Below, in pieces: positions 15,377 to 22,638 of a DNA stretch of 45,238 bases (position 1 is the stretch's first letter; each line of letters opens with the position of its first letter). This DNA is from Deltaproteobacteria bacterium (lineage in GTDB: Bacteria; Myxococcota_A; UBA9160; SMWR01). Where the stretch lies: contig JAHEJV010000006.1 of assembly GCA_024638705.1 (NCBI GenBank), positions 1 to 45,238 on the forward strand, in the 5' to 3' direction. Position numbers and translations under genes: made by a program. The notes below the pieces were generated by a model. It ran no database searches. It worked only from the letters and a program-made list of their open reading frames with translations, and was not told the DNA's origin.

Positions 15377-15792
15377 GAGGCGCCTTCGCCCGAGCGCGGA
15401 TCGAGCCGCACGATGTGCCGCGGAGGAAACCCGGTGACGACGCGGAAGAGGAAGGGAAGGCCGTGCTCGGCGTCGACGCGGTCGCGCTCGGCCCCGGTGA
15501 CGCGCACGGCGCGATAGTCGGCCGTGGCGCCGTCGATCGTCGCGCGGACGTCGGGGTTGTCGAGCGCGCGTCGATACCACGCGCGCGGCCAGTGGTTGGC
15601 CGCGACGTAGAGCATTCCGCCACTCTCGAGCCGCGAGACGACGCGGTCGCGGGACGACCCGTCGGGCTCGAAGGTGGTGATGACGAGTGTCTCGCCCGCG
15701 GTGGGCTGGAAGTAGCCGATCATCGACTCGAAGGCGACGACGATGCCGACGTAGGCGATCGCGGCGATCAGGAGGATCTTCACGGCTTTCAT
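15373..15792 (-). CDS. Membrane-anchored DDN/DUF385-like (deazaflavin-dependent nitroreductase fold) protein
   Basis: 139 residues. A hydrophobic anchor (residues 4-22) precedes a small split-barrel domain: TLVITTFEPDGSSRDRVV, then GGMLYVAANHWPRAWYRRALDNPDVRATIDG, and YRAVRVTGAERDRV (segments given in part). The W..AWYRRALDNPDV pattern and the following strand resemble the deazaflavin-dependent nitroreductase family, which binds F420 or flavin. The membrane anchor is not typical of that family. Cofactor is uncertain: no F420 biosynthesis gene is in the window. It overlaps both neighbours by four bases and so belongs firmly to this operon. Confidence 0.68.
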   Translation of the reverse strand: MKAVKILLIAAIAYVGIVVAFESMIGYFQPTAGETLVITTFEPDGSSRDRVVSRLESGGMLYVAANHWPRAWYRRALDNPDVRATIDGATADYRAVRVTGAERDRVDAEHGLPFLFRVVTGFPPRHIVRLDPRSGEGAS

Positions 15793-16268
15793 CGATCACT
15801 CCTCGGGTGGTGCCCGTCAGGGCGCACGCGGATCGTAGTGCCGGAGGTCTTCGCCGCCACCTCGGCCGGAGGACGCGCCCAGAGCAACGCGATCGCCGGG
15901 ATCGAGAAGAGCGCGAGCTGCCACAGCCCGGCCCCGAGGCCGCCCCCGGCCTCGCTCGTGAGATTCCAGACGAGATGCCCGATCGCGATCGAGAATGCGT
16001 ACACGGACGCCCACGGCCAGACCCAGGGACGCAGCGTCCAGAAGGCCCACGCGCCGACGGCGAAGATCGCCCAGTGCAGGGGCGCCGTGATGCGCGCCGC
16101 CCACCCGTGCACCTCGAATCCCAACCACACTTCGGTGTCGCGGACGTCGGGGATCAGCACGTCCCGCACGACGAGGAAGACGACCGTCGCAGCGCAGAAC
16201 GCCGCGAGCGCCGTGGCCCAGAGCGGACGGTCGCGTTGCGTCGGGTCGCGATCCCGCGGGTCAGGCAT
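15789..16268 (-). CDS. Four-helix membrane protein of unknown function, first gene of the cassette
   Basis: 159 residues with a charged N-terminus (DPRDRDPTQRDR), four hydrophobic helices (ALAAFCAATVVFLVVRDVL, PLHWAIFAVGAWAFW, WPWASVYAFSIAIGHLVWNL, GLWQLALFSIPAIALLWA) and a basic, hydrophilic tail. I do not recognise the family. The stop overlaps the start of the DDN-like gene (ATGA), and no same-strand gene lies within 75 bases upstream, so this is likely the promoter-proximal gene of the cassette. Confidence 0.78.
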   Translation of the reverse strand: MPDPRDRDPTQRDRPLWATALAAFCAATVVFLVVRDVLIPDVRDTEVWLGFEVHGWAARITAPLHWAIFAVGAWAFWTLRPWVWPWASVYAFSIAIGHLVWNLTSEAGGGLGAGLWQLALFSIPAIALLWARPPAEVAAKTSGTTIRVRPDGHHPRSDR

Positions 16269-16346
16269 CGCGCGTCAGGGTAGACGAAGGGTGCCGACGC
16301 CAGCTCGGGTTGGAGCGCGGGGGGGCTGAGCGCCGGCCGTCACGGG

Positions 16347-17105
16347 CTAGGCGGTCGGCCGGTGCTTCCGGTACATCTCGCGCACCCAGCGCACCGCCGG
16401 TCGCTCCCTCCAGCGCTCGATCAGCGCGGTCGCGCGCGGGGGCACCGAGAGCCGGCCGTAGGTGGGATGCTCGGCGGGAATCACGACGGGGGCGAGCAGG
16501 CTCGCGGCGGTGACGTCGGCGCGGGAGAAGTTGTCGCCGAGCAGGTACGCGCGGCCGTCGGCGAGCATTTCCTCGAACCAATCGAGCTCTCGTTCGAGGA
16601 TCGACAGCGATTCCTGGCCCTGCTCCCGCCCGAGGTCCATCGCGCCGATCATCAGCTTCACGACGATGTCCCAGTTCTTCCGGATCATCTCGCTGTCTTC
16701 CGGCGCGAGATCGTCGGCGAACATCGGCATCACCGTCTCCGGATGCTCGACGAGCGCCTCCGAGTAGTAGGTGCGGCGCACGTGCACGCCGGCGACGTCG
16801 TCGAGCCGCTCTTCGATCGCCCGGCACTGCGCCGCCTGCTCGGCGGCGGGCTCGAGGCTCGGCGCCCCGCCCGAAGCGTGCGCGCCCGCCCAGTCGAGGA
16901 TCTTCCCCGAGCCGTGCACCACCTCTTCTCCCGCGACGAGCAACGGCACCGACGTGCCCGGCGAGCCGAGCTGCTTCGACACTTCGGCGTGCTTGCCGGG
17001 CGCGAGAGGCTCGAGCGTGTACGCGATGCCGTAGTGATCGAGCCCCCAGCGCGCCTTCTCGCAGTAGTGGGAGATGGCGAAGACGTAGAGGGTGGGGGAC
17101 GGCAT
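16347..17105 (-). CDS. Glutathione S-transferase family protein
   Basis: 252 residues. The thioredoxin-fold N-terminal domain (1-75) opens LYVFAISHYCEKARWGLDHY, with Ser12/Cys15 at the active-site loop, then SVPLLVAGEEVVHGSGKILDW, which contains the cis-proline and the GSGKI glutathione gamma-glutamyl motif (equivalent of the usual ES/DS pair). The C-terminal helical domain is longer than usual and ends in a basic stretch. The reaction could be conjugation, isomerisation or peroxide reduction. It is preceded by a RidA-like lipoprotein gene 31 bases upstream on the same strand. Confidence 0.88.
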   Translation of the reverse strand: MPSPTLYVFAISHYCEKARWGLDHYGIAYTLEPLAPGKHAEVSKQLGSPGTSVPLLVAGEEVVHGSGKILDWAGAHASGGAPSLEPAAEQAAQCRAIEERLDDVAGVHVRRTYYSEALVEHPETVMPMFADDLAPEDSEMIRKNWDIVVKLMIGAMDLGREQGQESLSILERELDWFEEMLADGRAYLLGDNFSRADVTAASLLAPVVIPAEHPTYGRLSVPPRATALIERWRERPAVRWVREMYRKHRPTA

Positions 17106-17136
17106 TCACGGATGATCGCGCGTCTTCGAAGAGGCG

Positions 17137-17613
17137 TCATGGACCGACGGTCGCGATGCACTCGACCTCGACGCGCGCACCCAGCGCCAACCCGTTCGCG
17201 CCGAGTGCGCTGCGCGCCGGGGGGTCGGTGCGGAAGAAGCCCTTGTAGACCTCGTTGAACGCGGTCCAATCGGCCATGTCGGCGAGGAAGACGGTGCACT
17301 TCACCACGCGATCGAGGCTCGAGCCATGGCGCTCGAGGATCGTGCGGACGTTCGCCATCGCCTGGCGCGCCTCGGCCGCCATCCCGCCCGGCGCGAGATC
17401 GAGGGTGCCCGGAACGTTGCCGACCTGACCCGAGAGGAAGAGCAGCGAGTCGACGCGGACGGCGTCGGAGAAGGGCAGGCCGAGCTCGCGGGTCTGCTGC
17501 GAACGGAGGTAGGCGACGTCGGGAGGCCCCGGCGTCGGTTCGCTGGCACAGGCCCCGAGGAAGACGATTGCGAGACAGACGGCGGCCAACGTGAGGATGC
17601 GCGACGAGGGCAT
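17137..17613 (-). CDS. RidA-family protein with a lipoprotein signal
   Basis: 158 residues. A lipoprotein signal with lipobox LGAC (Cys22) precedes a RidA/YjgF/UK114 domain: GLPFSDAVRVDSLLFLSGQVG, a helix MAAEARQAMANVRTILERHG, VVKCTVFLADM and PARSALGANGLALGARVEVE. The substrate-binding Arg of RidA is kept as Arg134, and a Glu near the end (Glu151) matches the catalytic-site acid. Cytosolic RidA hydrolyses reactive enamines and imines; an exported, lipid-anchored version acts in the envelope, where its substrate is unknown. It lies between a GST gene and a periplasmic thioredoxin-fold gene on the same strand. Confidence 0.88.
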   Translation of the reverse strand: MPSSRILTLAAVCLAIVFLGACASEPTPGPPDVAYLRSQQTRELGLPFSDAVRVDSLLFLSGQVGNVPGTLDLAPGGMAAEARQAMANVRTILERHGSSLDRVVKCTVFLADMADWTAFNEVYKGFFRTDPPARSALGANGLALGARVEVECIATVGP

Positions 17614-17635
17614 GGAACTCCTGTCCGGTCGGGGG

Positions 17636-17995
17636 CTAGGGCGGTGTGCAGCCCGTCATGCGTGCGAGCTTCGCGAAGGATTGCACGCCGCTGTGCAGGC
17701 TTCCGTCGCGGAATTCCCACGTCGGGTAGCTCTTGATGTGTGCGCATTCCGAGAGCTTGTCGCGACTGCCCTCGGAGTAGCACTCGACGTAGGGAAGCTG
17801 CGACGCGGCGTCGCCGAAGGCGGCGTTCTGTCTCGCGCAATAGGGGCACCAATGCGCGCCGTAGTAGGTGGCCCCGCTGTCGTAGATGCACTGGGCGAAG
17901 GCGAGCGCATCCTCGCCGGCTGCAGGGAGCGGGCCGAGCCCGCCCACGAGTGCGATCGTGAGAGCGAGCCGAACGAACCGGTTGGATTGGGCCAT
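17636..17995 (-). CDS. Periplasmic thioredoxin-fold protein with CPYC, like the domain attached to bacterial VKOR
   Basis: 119 residues. A signal peptide (about 1-26, ending AAG) is followed by a thioredoxin-like domain: GAHWCPYCARQNAAFG with Cys50 and Cys53, then QLPYVECYSEG, ECAHIKSYPTWEF and a closing Cys116. The additional cysteines at 72 and 84 and the YPTW segment match the thioredoxin domain often fused to bacterial VKOR quinone-linked oxidases, which re-oxidise disulfide carriers. No VKOR gene is in the window, so its partner is elsewhere. It probably handles disulfide formation or exchange outside the cytoplasm. Confidence 0.85.
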   Translation of the reverse strand: MAQSNRFVRLALTIALVGGLGPLPAAGEDALAFAQCIYDSGATYYGAHWCPYCARQNAAFGDAASQLPYVECYSEGSRDKLSECAHIKSYPTWEFRDGSLHSGVQSFAKLARMTGCTPP

Positions 17996-18053
17996 CTGGA
18001 GACGCTCCTTCGCTCTTGAATAGCGCGGATCGAACCAATGCGAACCGACGCGA

Positions 18054-19235
18054 CTAGGACTCCACCGGCCCCATCAACCGCTCCGCGATCACCTTCCGCT
18101 GCTCCACGCCATCCCCGTAGAGGGCCTGGTTGTGCAGGCTGCGCTTGAAGTAGAGGTGAATGTCGCTCTCCCAGGTGAAGCCGATGCCCCCGTGGAGCTG
18201 CACGCTCCGGTCGGAGGCGAAGCGCGCCGCGTCGGACGCCGCGCTCTTCGCCATGCGCGCGGCGGTGTCGGCGGCGAGGCGGTCGTCGTCGGTCTCGGCC
18301 GTGTCGATCTGGCAGGCGGCGTCGTAGAGGAGTGACTTCGCGCGGTCGATGTCGACCATTGCGTTCACGAGCGGGTGCTTCACCGCCTGGAAGAAGCCGA
18401 TCTGGCGGTCGAACTGCTTGCGCTCGCTCGCGTAGGCGACCGTCGTCTGGAGCTGCCACTCGCTGGTGCCGCAGAGGTCGGCCGCGATGGTGACGAGCAC
18501 GGCCGGCCACGCCGCGCACAGGGCCGCCACACCGTCTTCCGAAACCAGGTGGCCGGGCGGCACGTGCACGTCGTCGAAGTGCAGCGTCGCCTGGTCGCGG
18601 GTGAGATCGTGGATGTGGCTCTGCTCGAGGGTGAGTCCCTCGGTGTCGCGCGGCACGACGCACAGCACCGTGCCGCCGTTGCGGCGCGCCGACACGACGA
18701 AGAGATCGGCCTTGAAGGCGTCCTGCACGAAGTGCGCGCGGCCGTGCAGCGTGATCGCGTCGCCGACGCTCGCCAGGGCGTCGGTGTCCGCCGGGTCCCA
18801 GCTGCCGCGCGCGTCGGTGATCGCGAGTGAGGCGCTCGCGCCTTCGGCGATCCGCGCGAGCCAAAGACCGGCTTCCGTCGTGTCGGCCGCGTTCAGCGCG
18901 GCGCTCGCGCACAGTGTCGGCACCAGCGGCGAGGGCAGGGCGTGCTTTCCCACCTCCTCCACGAGCGCGACGATGCCGATCCACTTCGCGCCGATGCCGC
19001 CGTGCTCCTCCGGGACGGCGAGCCCCGTCCAGCCGAGCTCGACGATCTGCTTCCAGAGCCCTTTGTCCCAGCCCGGCCGCTCGCCGCGCGCGTAGGCCGC
19101 CTCGGAGTCGGCCGCGACGAGTTGTCGCAGCTTCTCCACCGGCAGGTTCTCGTCGAGGAACTTCCGCGCGAGGTCGCGCAGCATCTGTTCGTCTTCGCCG
19201 AAGCCGAAGTCCTTCGGGGATACGTTCTTCGCCAT
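18054..19235 (-). CDS. Acyl-CoA dehydrogenase, second subunit of an adjacent pair
   Basis: 393 residues with the three-part ACAD fold: N-terminal helices (GWTGLAVPEEHGGIGAKWIGI), a middle barrel (SLAITDARGSWDPADT...VQDAFKADLFVVSAR, given in part), and a C-terminal helical domain (YASERKQFDRQIGFFQAVKH, AKSAASDAARFASDRSVQLH, GGIGFTWESDIHLYFKR). The YASERKQFDRQIG and LHGGIGFTWE segments are ACAD signatures. The gene starts 17 bases after the other ACAD gene, as in actinobacterial FadE pairs that form alpha2beta2 enzymes for bulky, often steroid-side-chain, acyl-CoAs. I cannot tell which subunit carries the catalytic Glu. An ATG at 19235 follows a purine-rich leader. Confidence 0.92.
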   Translation of the reverse strand: MAKNVSPKDFGFGEDEQMLRDLARKFLDENLPVEKLRQLVAADSEAAYARGERPGWDKGLWKQIVELGWTGLAVPEEHGGIGAKWIGIVALVEEVGKHALPSPLVPTLCASAALNAADTTEAGLWLARIAEGASASLAITDARGSWDPADTDALASVGDAITLHGRAHFVQDAFKADLFVVSARRNGGTVLCVVPRDTEGLTLEQSHIHDLTRDQATLHFDDVHVPPGHLVSEDGVAALCAAWPAVLVTIAADLCGTSEWQLQTTVAYASERKQFDRQIGFFQAVKHPLVNAMVDIDRAKSLLYDAACQIDTAETDDDRLAADTAARMAKSAASDAARFASDRSVQLHGGIGFTWESDIHLYFKRSLHNQALYGDGVEQRKVIAERLMGPVES

Positions 19236-19252
19236 CTGCTTCTTTCCCGCCC

Positions 19253-20455
19253 CTACTTCGATTTCGGCATGCCGAGCACGCGCTCGCCGAGGATGTTGCG
19301 CTGCACTTCGTTCGTCCCGGCGGCGATCGTGTGGCCGTAGGAGTCCATGTACGCGAGCGGCCAGTGGCCGCCGTCGGGGGCGTGCTCGTCGAGCGTGTAG
19401 AGGGTCGAGTGCACGCCGGCGATGTCGAGACCGGTGCGCGCGTTGTGCTGCGCGTACTCCGAGCCGGTGAGCTTCATCTGCAGCGGGATGCGCATCGGGT
19501 GGTCGCAGAGCGCGGGCACGCGCATGCGGCGCACGTTCTGCATCATGCCCTCGTGCACGATGGCGCGCTGGGCGATGGCGTCGCGCGTCACCGCGTCGTC
19601 CGACGCCCGCACGCCGCCCCGCCAGCTCTCGCGGGCGAGTCCGATCAGGCGATCGATCGGGTTCGTGCGATCGCCGCCGCCTCCCCCCGCGCCTTCGGCG
19701 GCACCGCGCTCGTAGGTGAGCGTCGTCATCGCCACCGTCCAGCCCTTGCCCACGTCGTCGAGGCGCAGCGAGTCGTCGACCTTCGCGTCCTCGAAGAGCA
19801 CCTCGTTGAAGCCCTTTTCGCCGGTCATCTTGATCAGCGGGCGCACCGTCACGCCGGGGTGTCCCTCGATCGGACACAGGAAGTAGGTGAGGCCGTCGTA
19901 CTTGTGCTCCTTGCTCGTGCGCGTGATCAGGATCATCCACTTCGCGAAGTGGCCGAGGCTCGTCCACACCTTGTGGCCGTTCACGATCCAGTGGTCGCCA
20001 TCCTTCACGGCGCGGGTCTGCTGATTGGCGAGGTCGCTGCCGGCGCCGGGCTCGGAGAAGCCCTGGCACCAGATCTCTTCACACGAGAGCGCGGGCTGGA
20101 TGAAGCGCTTCTTCTGCTCCTCGGTGCCGTGCACCAGGATGGTGGGGATCGCCATGCCCAGCGCCACGACGTTCAAGAAATAGGGCGTGCCGGCGAGGCT
20201 CATCTCGCGGTTGGCGATGCGCTGGAAGCCCTCGTGTCCGCCGCCGCCGTATTCCACCGGCAGGTCGGCGCCGACGAGCCCGGCCTCGTAGCAGCGGCCC
20301 TGCCACTCCTGGAGGTAGTCGCGCAGGGGCTCCGTCGACACCTCGATCGACATCAGCGGCAGCCGCTCGGGCGGGGGCGGCGGCGCGTTCTCGGCCAGCC
20401 ACGCGCGCGCGTACTGCTGGAACTCGCGCTGGTCGGCGGGGAGGGAAGGGGGCAT
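19253..20455 (-). CDS. Acyl-CoA dehydrogenase, first subunit of an adjacent pair
   Basis: 400 residues. Signatures include CQGFSEPGAGSDLANQQTRA (FAD/substrate strand), NGHKVWTSLGHFAKWMILIT, MTGEKGFNEVLFEDAKV and a C-terminal TIAAGTNEVQRNILGERVLG with the conserved Arg region that closes the FAD site. Proline-rich residues 24-30 (NAPPPPPE) are unusual. A glycine-rich loop AEGAGGGGGDR lies in the C-terminal domain. Its partner gene follows after 17 bases. The ATG at 20455 has AGGAGAA upstream. FAD-dependent alpha,beta-oxidation of acyl-CoA is expected, with electrons passing to ETF. Confidence 0.93.
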   Translation of the reverse strand: MPPSLPADQREFQQYARAWLAENAPPPPPERLPLMSIEVSTEPLRDYLQEWQGRCYEAGLVGADLPVEYGGGGHEGFQRIANREMSLAGTPYFLNVVALGMAIPTILVHGTEEQKKRFIQPALSCEEIWCQGFSEPGAGSDLANQQTRAVKDGDHWIVNGHKVWTSLGHFAKWMILITRTSKEHKYDGLTYFLCPIEGHPGVTVRPLIKMTGEKGFNEVLFEDAKVDDSLRLDDVGKGWTVAMTTLTYERGAAEGAGGGGGDRTNPIDRLIGLARESWRGGVRASDDAVTRDAIAQRAIVHEGMMQNVRRMRVPALCDHPMRIPLQMKLTGSEYAQHNARTGLDIAGVHSTLYTLDEHAPDGGHWPLAYMDSYGHTIAAGTNEVQRNILGERVLGMPKSK

Positions 20456-20474
20456 CGGCGTTCTCCTGGTCGTC

Positions 20475-20666
20475 CTAGTCGGATGGGCTCTTCTGGCGCA
20501 CGTTACGAGTCGAAGCACCCGTCGGGGGCTGTGGCGGCGTCGTCCGCACCGGCGGATGCGGTTCGAGGTCGGAACAACTCTCGAAGTAGCCGCAGCGCGG
20601 GCAGCGGATCTTGCAGGCGTGGCCGGTGAGGGTGGCAGAGCAGTTGGGGCACGGGTGCACCCCCAT
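20475..20666 (-). CDS. Mini zinc-ribbon protein
   Basis: 63 residues. HPCPNCSATLTGHACKIRCP and CGYFESCSDLEPHP give CxxC-x(8)-C-x(3)-CxxC-x(4)-C spacing, enough for one or two zinc sites or an iron-sulfur site. The C-terminal half is proline- and threonine-rich and probably disordered. Six closely spaced cysteines in a short frame are unlikely by chance, which supports a real gene. It stops 19 bases before the ACAD pair and could be translated with it. No clear ribosome binding site precedes the ATG at 20666; the in-frame GTG two codons later is an alternative. Function not known. Confidence 0.65.
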   Translation of the reverse strand: MGVHPCPNCSATLTGHACKIRCPRCGYFESCSDLEPHPPVRTTPPQPPTGASTRNVRQKSPSD

Positions 20667-20722
20667 GATCTAGCAGGCGAAGGACGTCGGTCCCAGCCGC
20701 GCGCGATCGCGGCCGGTTCGGG

Positions 20723-21868
20723 CTAGCGCAACTCGCGGAAGCAGCTGCGCACCTCGTTCACGAAGGTCTCGGGCTGTTCGAAGGCGGCGAAGTGGCCGCC
20801 CTTCTCCAACTCGTTCCAATAGATGAGGTTCGTGAAACGCTTCTCCGCCCAGCGGCGCGACATGCGGAAGATCTCCTTCGGGAAGATCGAGCAGCCCGTC
20901 GGTGCCTTCACCTCGGCCATGCCCGCCGTCTGGCTCGCGAAGCTCTCCCAGTAGAGCCGCGCCGACGACGCCGCGTTCGCCGGCAGCCAGTAGAGCATCA
21001 CGTTGTCGAGCAGCTCGTCGCGGGTGAGCACGTTCTCGGGGTGGCCGTCGCAGTCGGTCCATTTCCAGAACTTCTCGAGGATCCACGCGGCCTGGCCGGC
21101 GGGCGAGTCGGTGAGGCCGTAGCCGAGCGTCTGCGGACGCGTGCCCTGCTGCTTCGAATAGCCCGAGTCGACGTCCTGATACTCCTGGATGCTCGCCAGC
21201 GCATGCTGCTCGCGATCCGTGAGGTCGTCCATCGTCGCGGGGTCGGGCCCGGCGACCGGCATGTTGAGGTGGATGCCCTCGCAGTGCTCGGTGTCCTGGA
21301 TGCCGATGCACGTCGTCACCATCGCGCCCCAGTCGCCGCCCTGGGCGAAGTAGCGGTCGTAGCCGAGGCGCTGCATCAAGAGCGACCAGAGATCGGCGAT
21401 CCGCTCGACGCCGGTGCCCTTCGTCGTCGGCTTGCCCGAATAGCCGTAGCCGGGCAGCGACGGGCACACGACGTGGAAGGCGTCGGCCGCATCGCCGCCA
21501 TGGGACGGCGGGTCGGCGAGCGCCGCGATCACCTTCTGGAACTCGACGATCGACCCCGGCCAGCCGTGGGTGATGACGAGCGGCTTCGCGTGCTCGTGCG
21601 GCGAGCGCACGTGCACGAAATGGATGTCGAGATCCTCGATCTCCGTCATGAACTGGGGAAACGCGTTGAGCTTCTCCTCGCGCGCGCGCCAGTCGTACTT
21701 CTCGCCCCAGTAGGCGCACACCTCCTGCACGTAGGCGAGCGGGATGCCCTGGCTCCAGTCGTCGACGCACTCCTTCTCGGGCCAGCGCGTGGCGGCGAGG
21801 CGTTGGCGGAGGTCGGAGAGCGCGGCGTCGGGGGTTTCGATGCGGAAGGGACGAATGGCGTCGGACAT
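20723..21868 (-). CDS. Microsomal-type epoxide hydrolase (EHN plus alpha/beta hydrolase)
   Basis: 381 residues. The N-terminal EHN domain (RPFRIETPDAALSDLRQRLA, EKECVDDWSQGIPLAYVQEV) is followed by an alpha/beta hydrolase. It has the oxyanion motif HGWPG (101-105), the nucleophile Asp179 in GGDWGA and the catalytic His359 in KGGHFAAFEQP. An Asp nucleophile rather than Ser is what separates epoxide hydrolases from esterases. It should open epoxides to diols; the physiological substrate is unknown. AGGAG lies before the ATG at 21868. It is on the same strand as the ACAD pair and the mini zinc-ribbon gene, which lie downstream. Confidence 0.93.
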   Translation of the reverse strand: MSDAIRPFRIETPDAALSDLRQRLAATRWPEKECVDDWSQGIPLAYVQEVCAYWGEKYDWRAREEKLNAFPQFMTEIEDLDIHFVHVRSPHEHAKPLVITHGWPGSIVEFQKVIAALADPPSHGGDAADAFHVVCPSLPGYGYSGKPTTKGTGVERIADLWSLLMQRLGYDRYFAQGGDWGAMVTTCIGIQDTEHCEGIHLNMPVAGPDPATMDDLTDREQHALASIQEYQDVDSGYSKQQGTRPQTLGYGLTDSPAGQAAWILEKFWKWTDCDGHPENVLTRDELLDNVMLYWLPANAASSARLYWESFASQTAGMAEVKAPTGCSIFPKEIFRMSRRWAEKRFTNLIYWNELEKGGHFAAFEQPETFVNEVRSCFRELR

Positions 21869-21926
21869 GGGGGTCTCCTGCGGACGAGTGGGGCGCGGTG
21901 CGAGCGGCGTGCGTCAGGATAGACGA

Positions 21927-22166
21927 TCAGGCTTCGCCGAGGGCGCCCGCCTCGCGCAGGGAGGCGATCTCCGAGCCGTCGTAACCCGCGTTCCGCAGCA
22001 CCTCCTCGGTGTGCTCGCCGAGCGACGGTGCCGGGCCGCGGATCGCCGACGGCGTGTCGTCGAAACGCTCGGCCGGACGCGGCTGGCGCATCGCTCCGAC
22101 GACGGGATGGCGCGATTCGACGAGCAGTTCGACACGGTCGCATCGTGGACCACGGGTGGCGGAACC
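21927..22166 (-). pseudogene. C-terminal remnant of a CaiB/BaiF (class III) CoA-transferase
   Basis: Reading the minus strand, codons before the TGA at 21927-21929 give RVELLVESRHPVVGAMRQPR, then PAERFDDTPSAIRGPAPSLG, EHTEEVLRNAGYDGSEIASL and REAGALGEA. This is the typical end of a CaiB/BaiF CoA-transferase (hydrophobic strand, GPAPSLGEHT motif, helix EEVLRNAGYDGSEI). The frame is closed by a TGA at 22167-22169 and the VOC gene ends at 22204, so about 300 residues are missing and there is no room for them. No start codon with a ribosome binding site is evident. The gene has been lost by deletion; the gap 21869-22203 holds this remnant only. Confidence 0.8.
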
Positions 22167-22203
22167 TCACCGGACGAAACGGAGAATCAGAGCGGGTCCG
22201 CGC

Positions 22204-22638
22204 TCACACGTACTCGATCATCTCCACCCGATTCCCGTCCGGGTCCTCCAGAAAGAACATCCGACAGGGAATCCGCGTCTCGAGGAAATCGAACACCGGC
22301 GTCGGCGAAAGGCCCGCGCCCGCCAACTCCTCGCGCGCCGCCTCGATGCCGTCGACCGCGAACGAGATCCCCTCGATCCCCGGGACGCGCGCCTCGCGCT
22401 TCGGCCCGGCGTAGGGCACGTCGAGTGTCTCGATCGTGTGCAGACGCGATCCGCCGATCGCGATGAACGCCTCGCGGATGCGCACGCCCTGGCGGCCGAA
22501 GATCGCGTCGAGGGCCGGGGTCGCGAGCTCTTCGTCGCCTTCCACCGTGCCGCCGAGCGCGCCGTAGAAGGCGAGCGTCGCGTCGGTGTCGGCGACGTAG
22601 ACGATCAGGTGGCTCGTGCCGCGAACGACGCCGCTCAC
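22204..22638 (-). CDS. VOC-superfamily (glyoxalase-like) protein
   Basis: 144 residues with two beta-alpha-beta-beta-beta units: TSHLIVYVADTDATLAFYGA in the first, then GISFAVDGIEAAREELAGAG and RMFFLEDPDGNRVEMIEYV in the second. The His near the start, the His in SRLHTIE and the Glu in VEMIE are candidate metal ligands. The FLEDPDGNRVE ending is the standard VOC signature. Possible activities are lactoylglutathione lyase, epimerase or ring-cleavage dioxygenase; the substrate cannot be read. A GTG start overlaps the preceding SDR stop by four bases. Confidence 0.9.
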   Translation of the reverse strand: MSGVVRGTSHLIVYVADTDATLAFYGALGGTVEGDEELATPALDAIFGRQGVRIREAFIAIGGSRLHTIETLDVPYAGPKREARVPGIEGISFAVDGIEAAREELAGAGLSPTPVFDFLETRIPCRMFFLEDPDGNRVEMIEYV

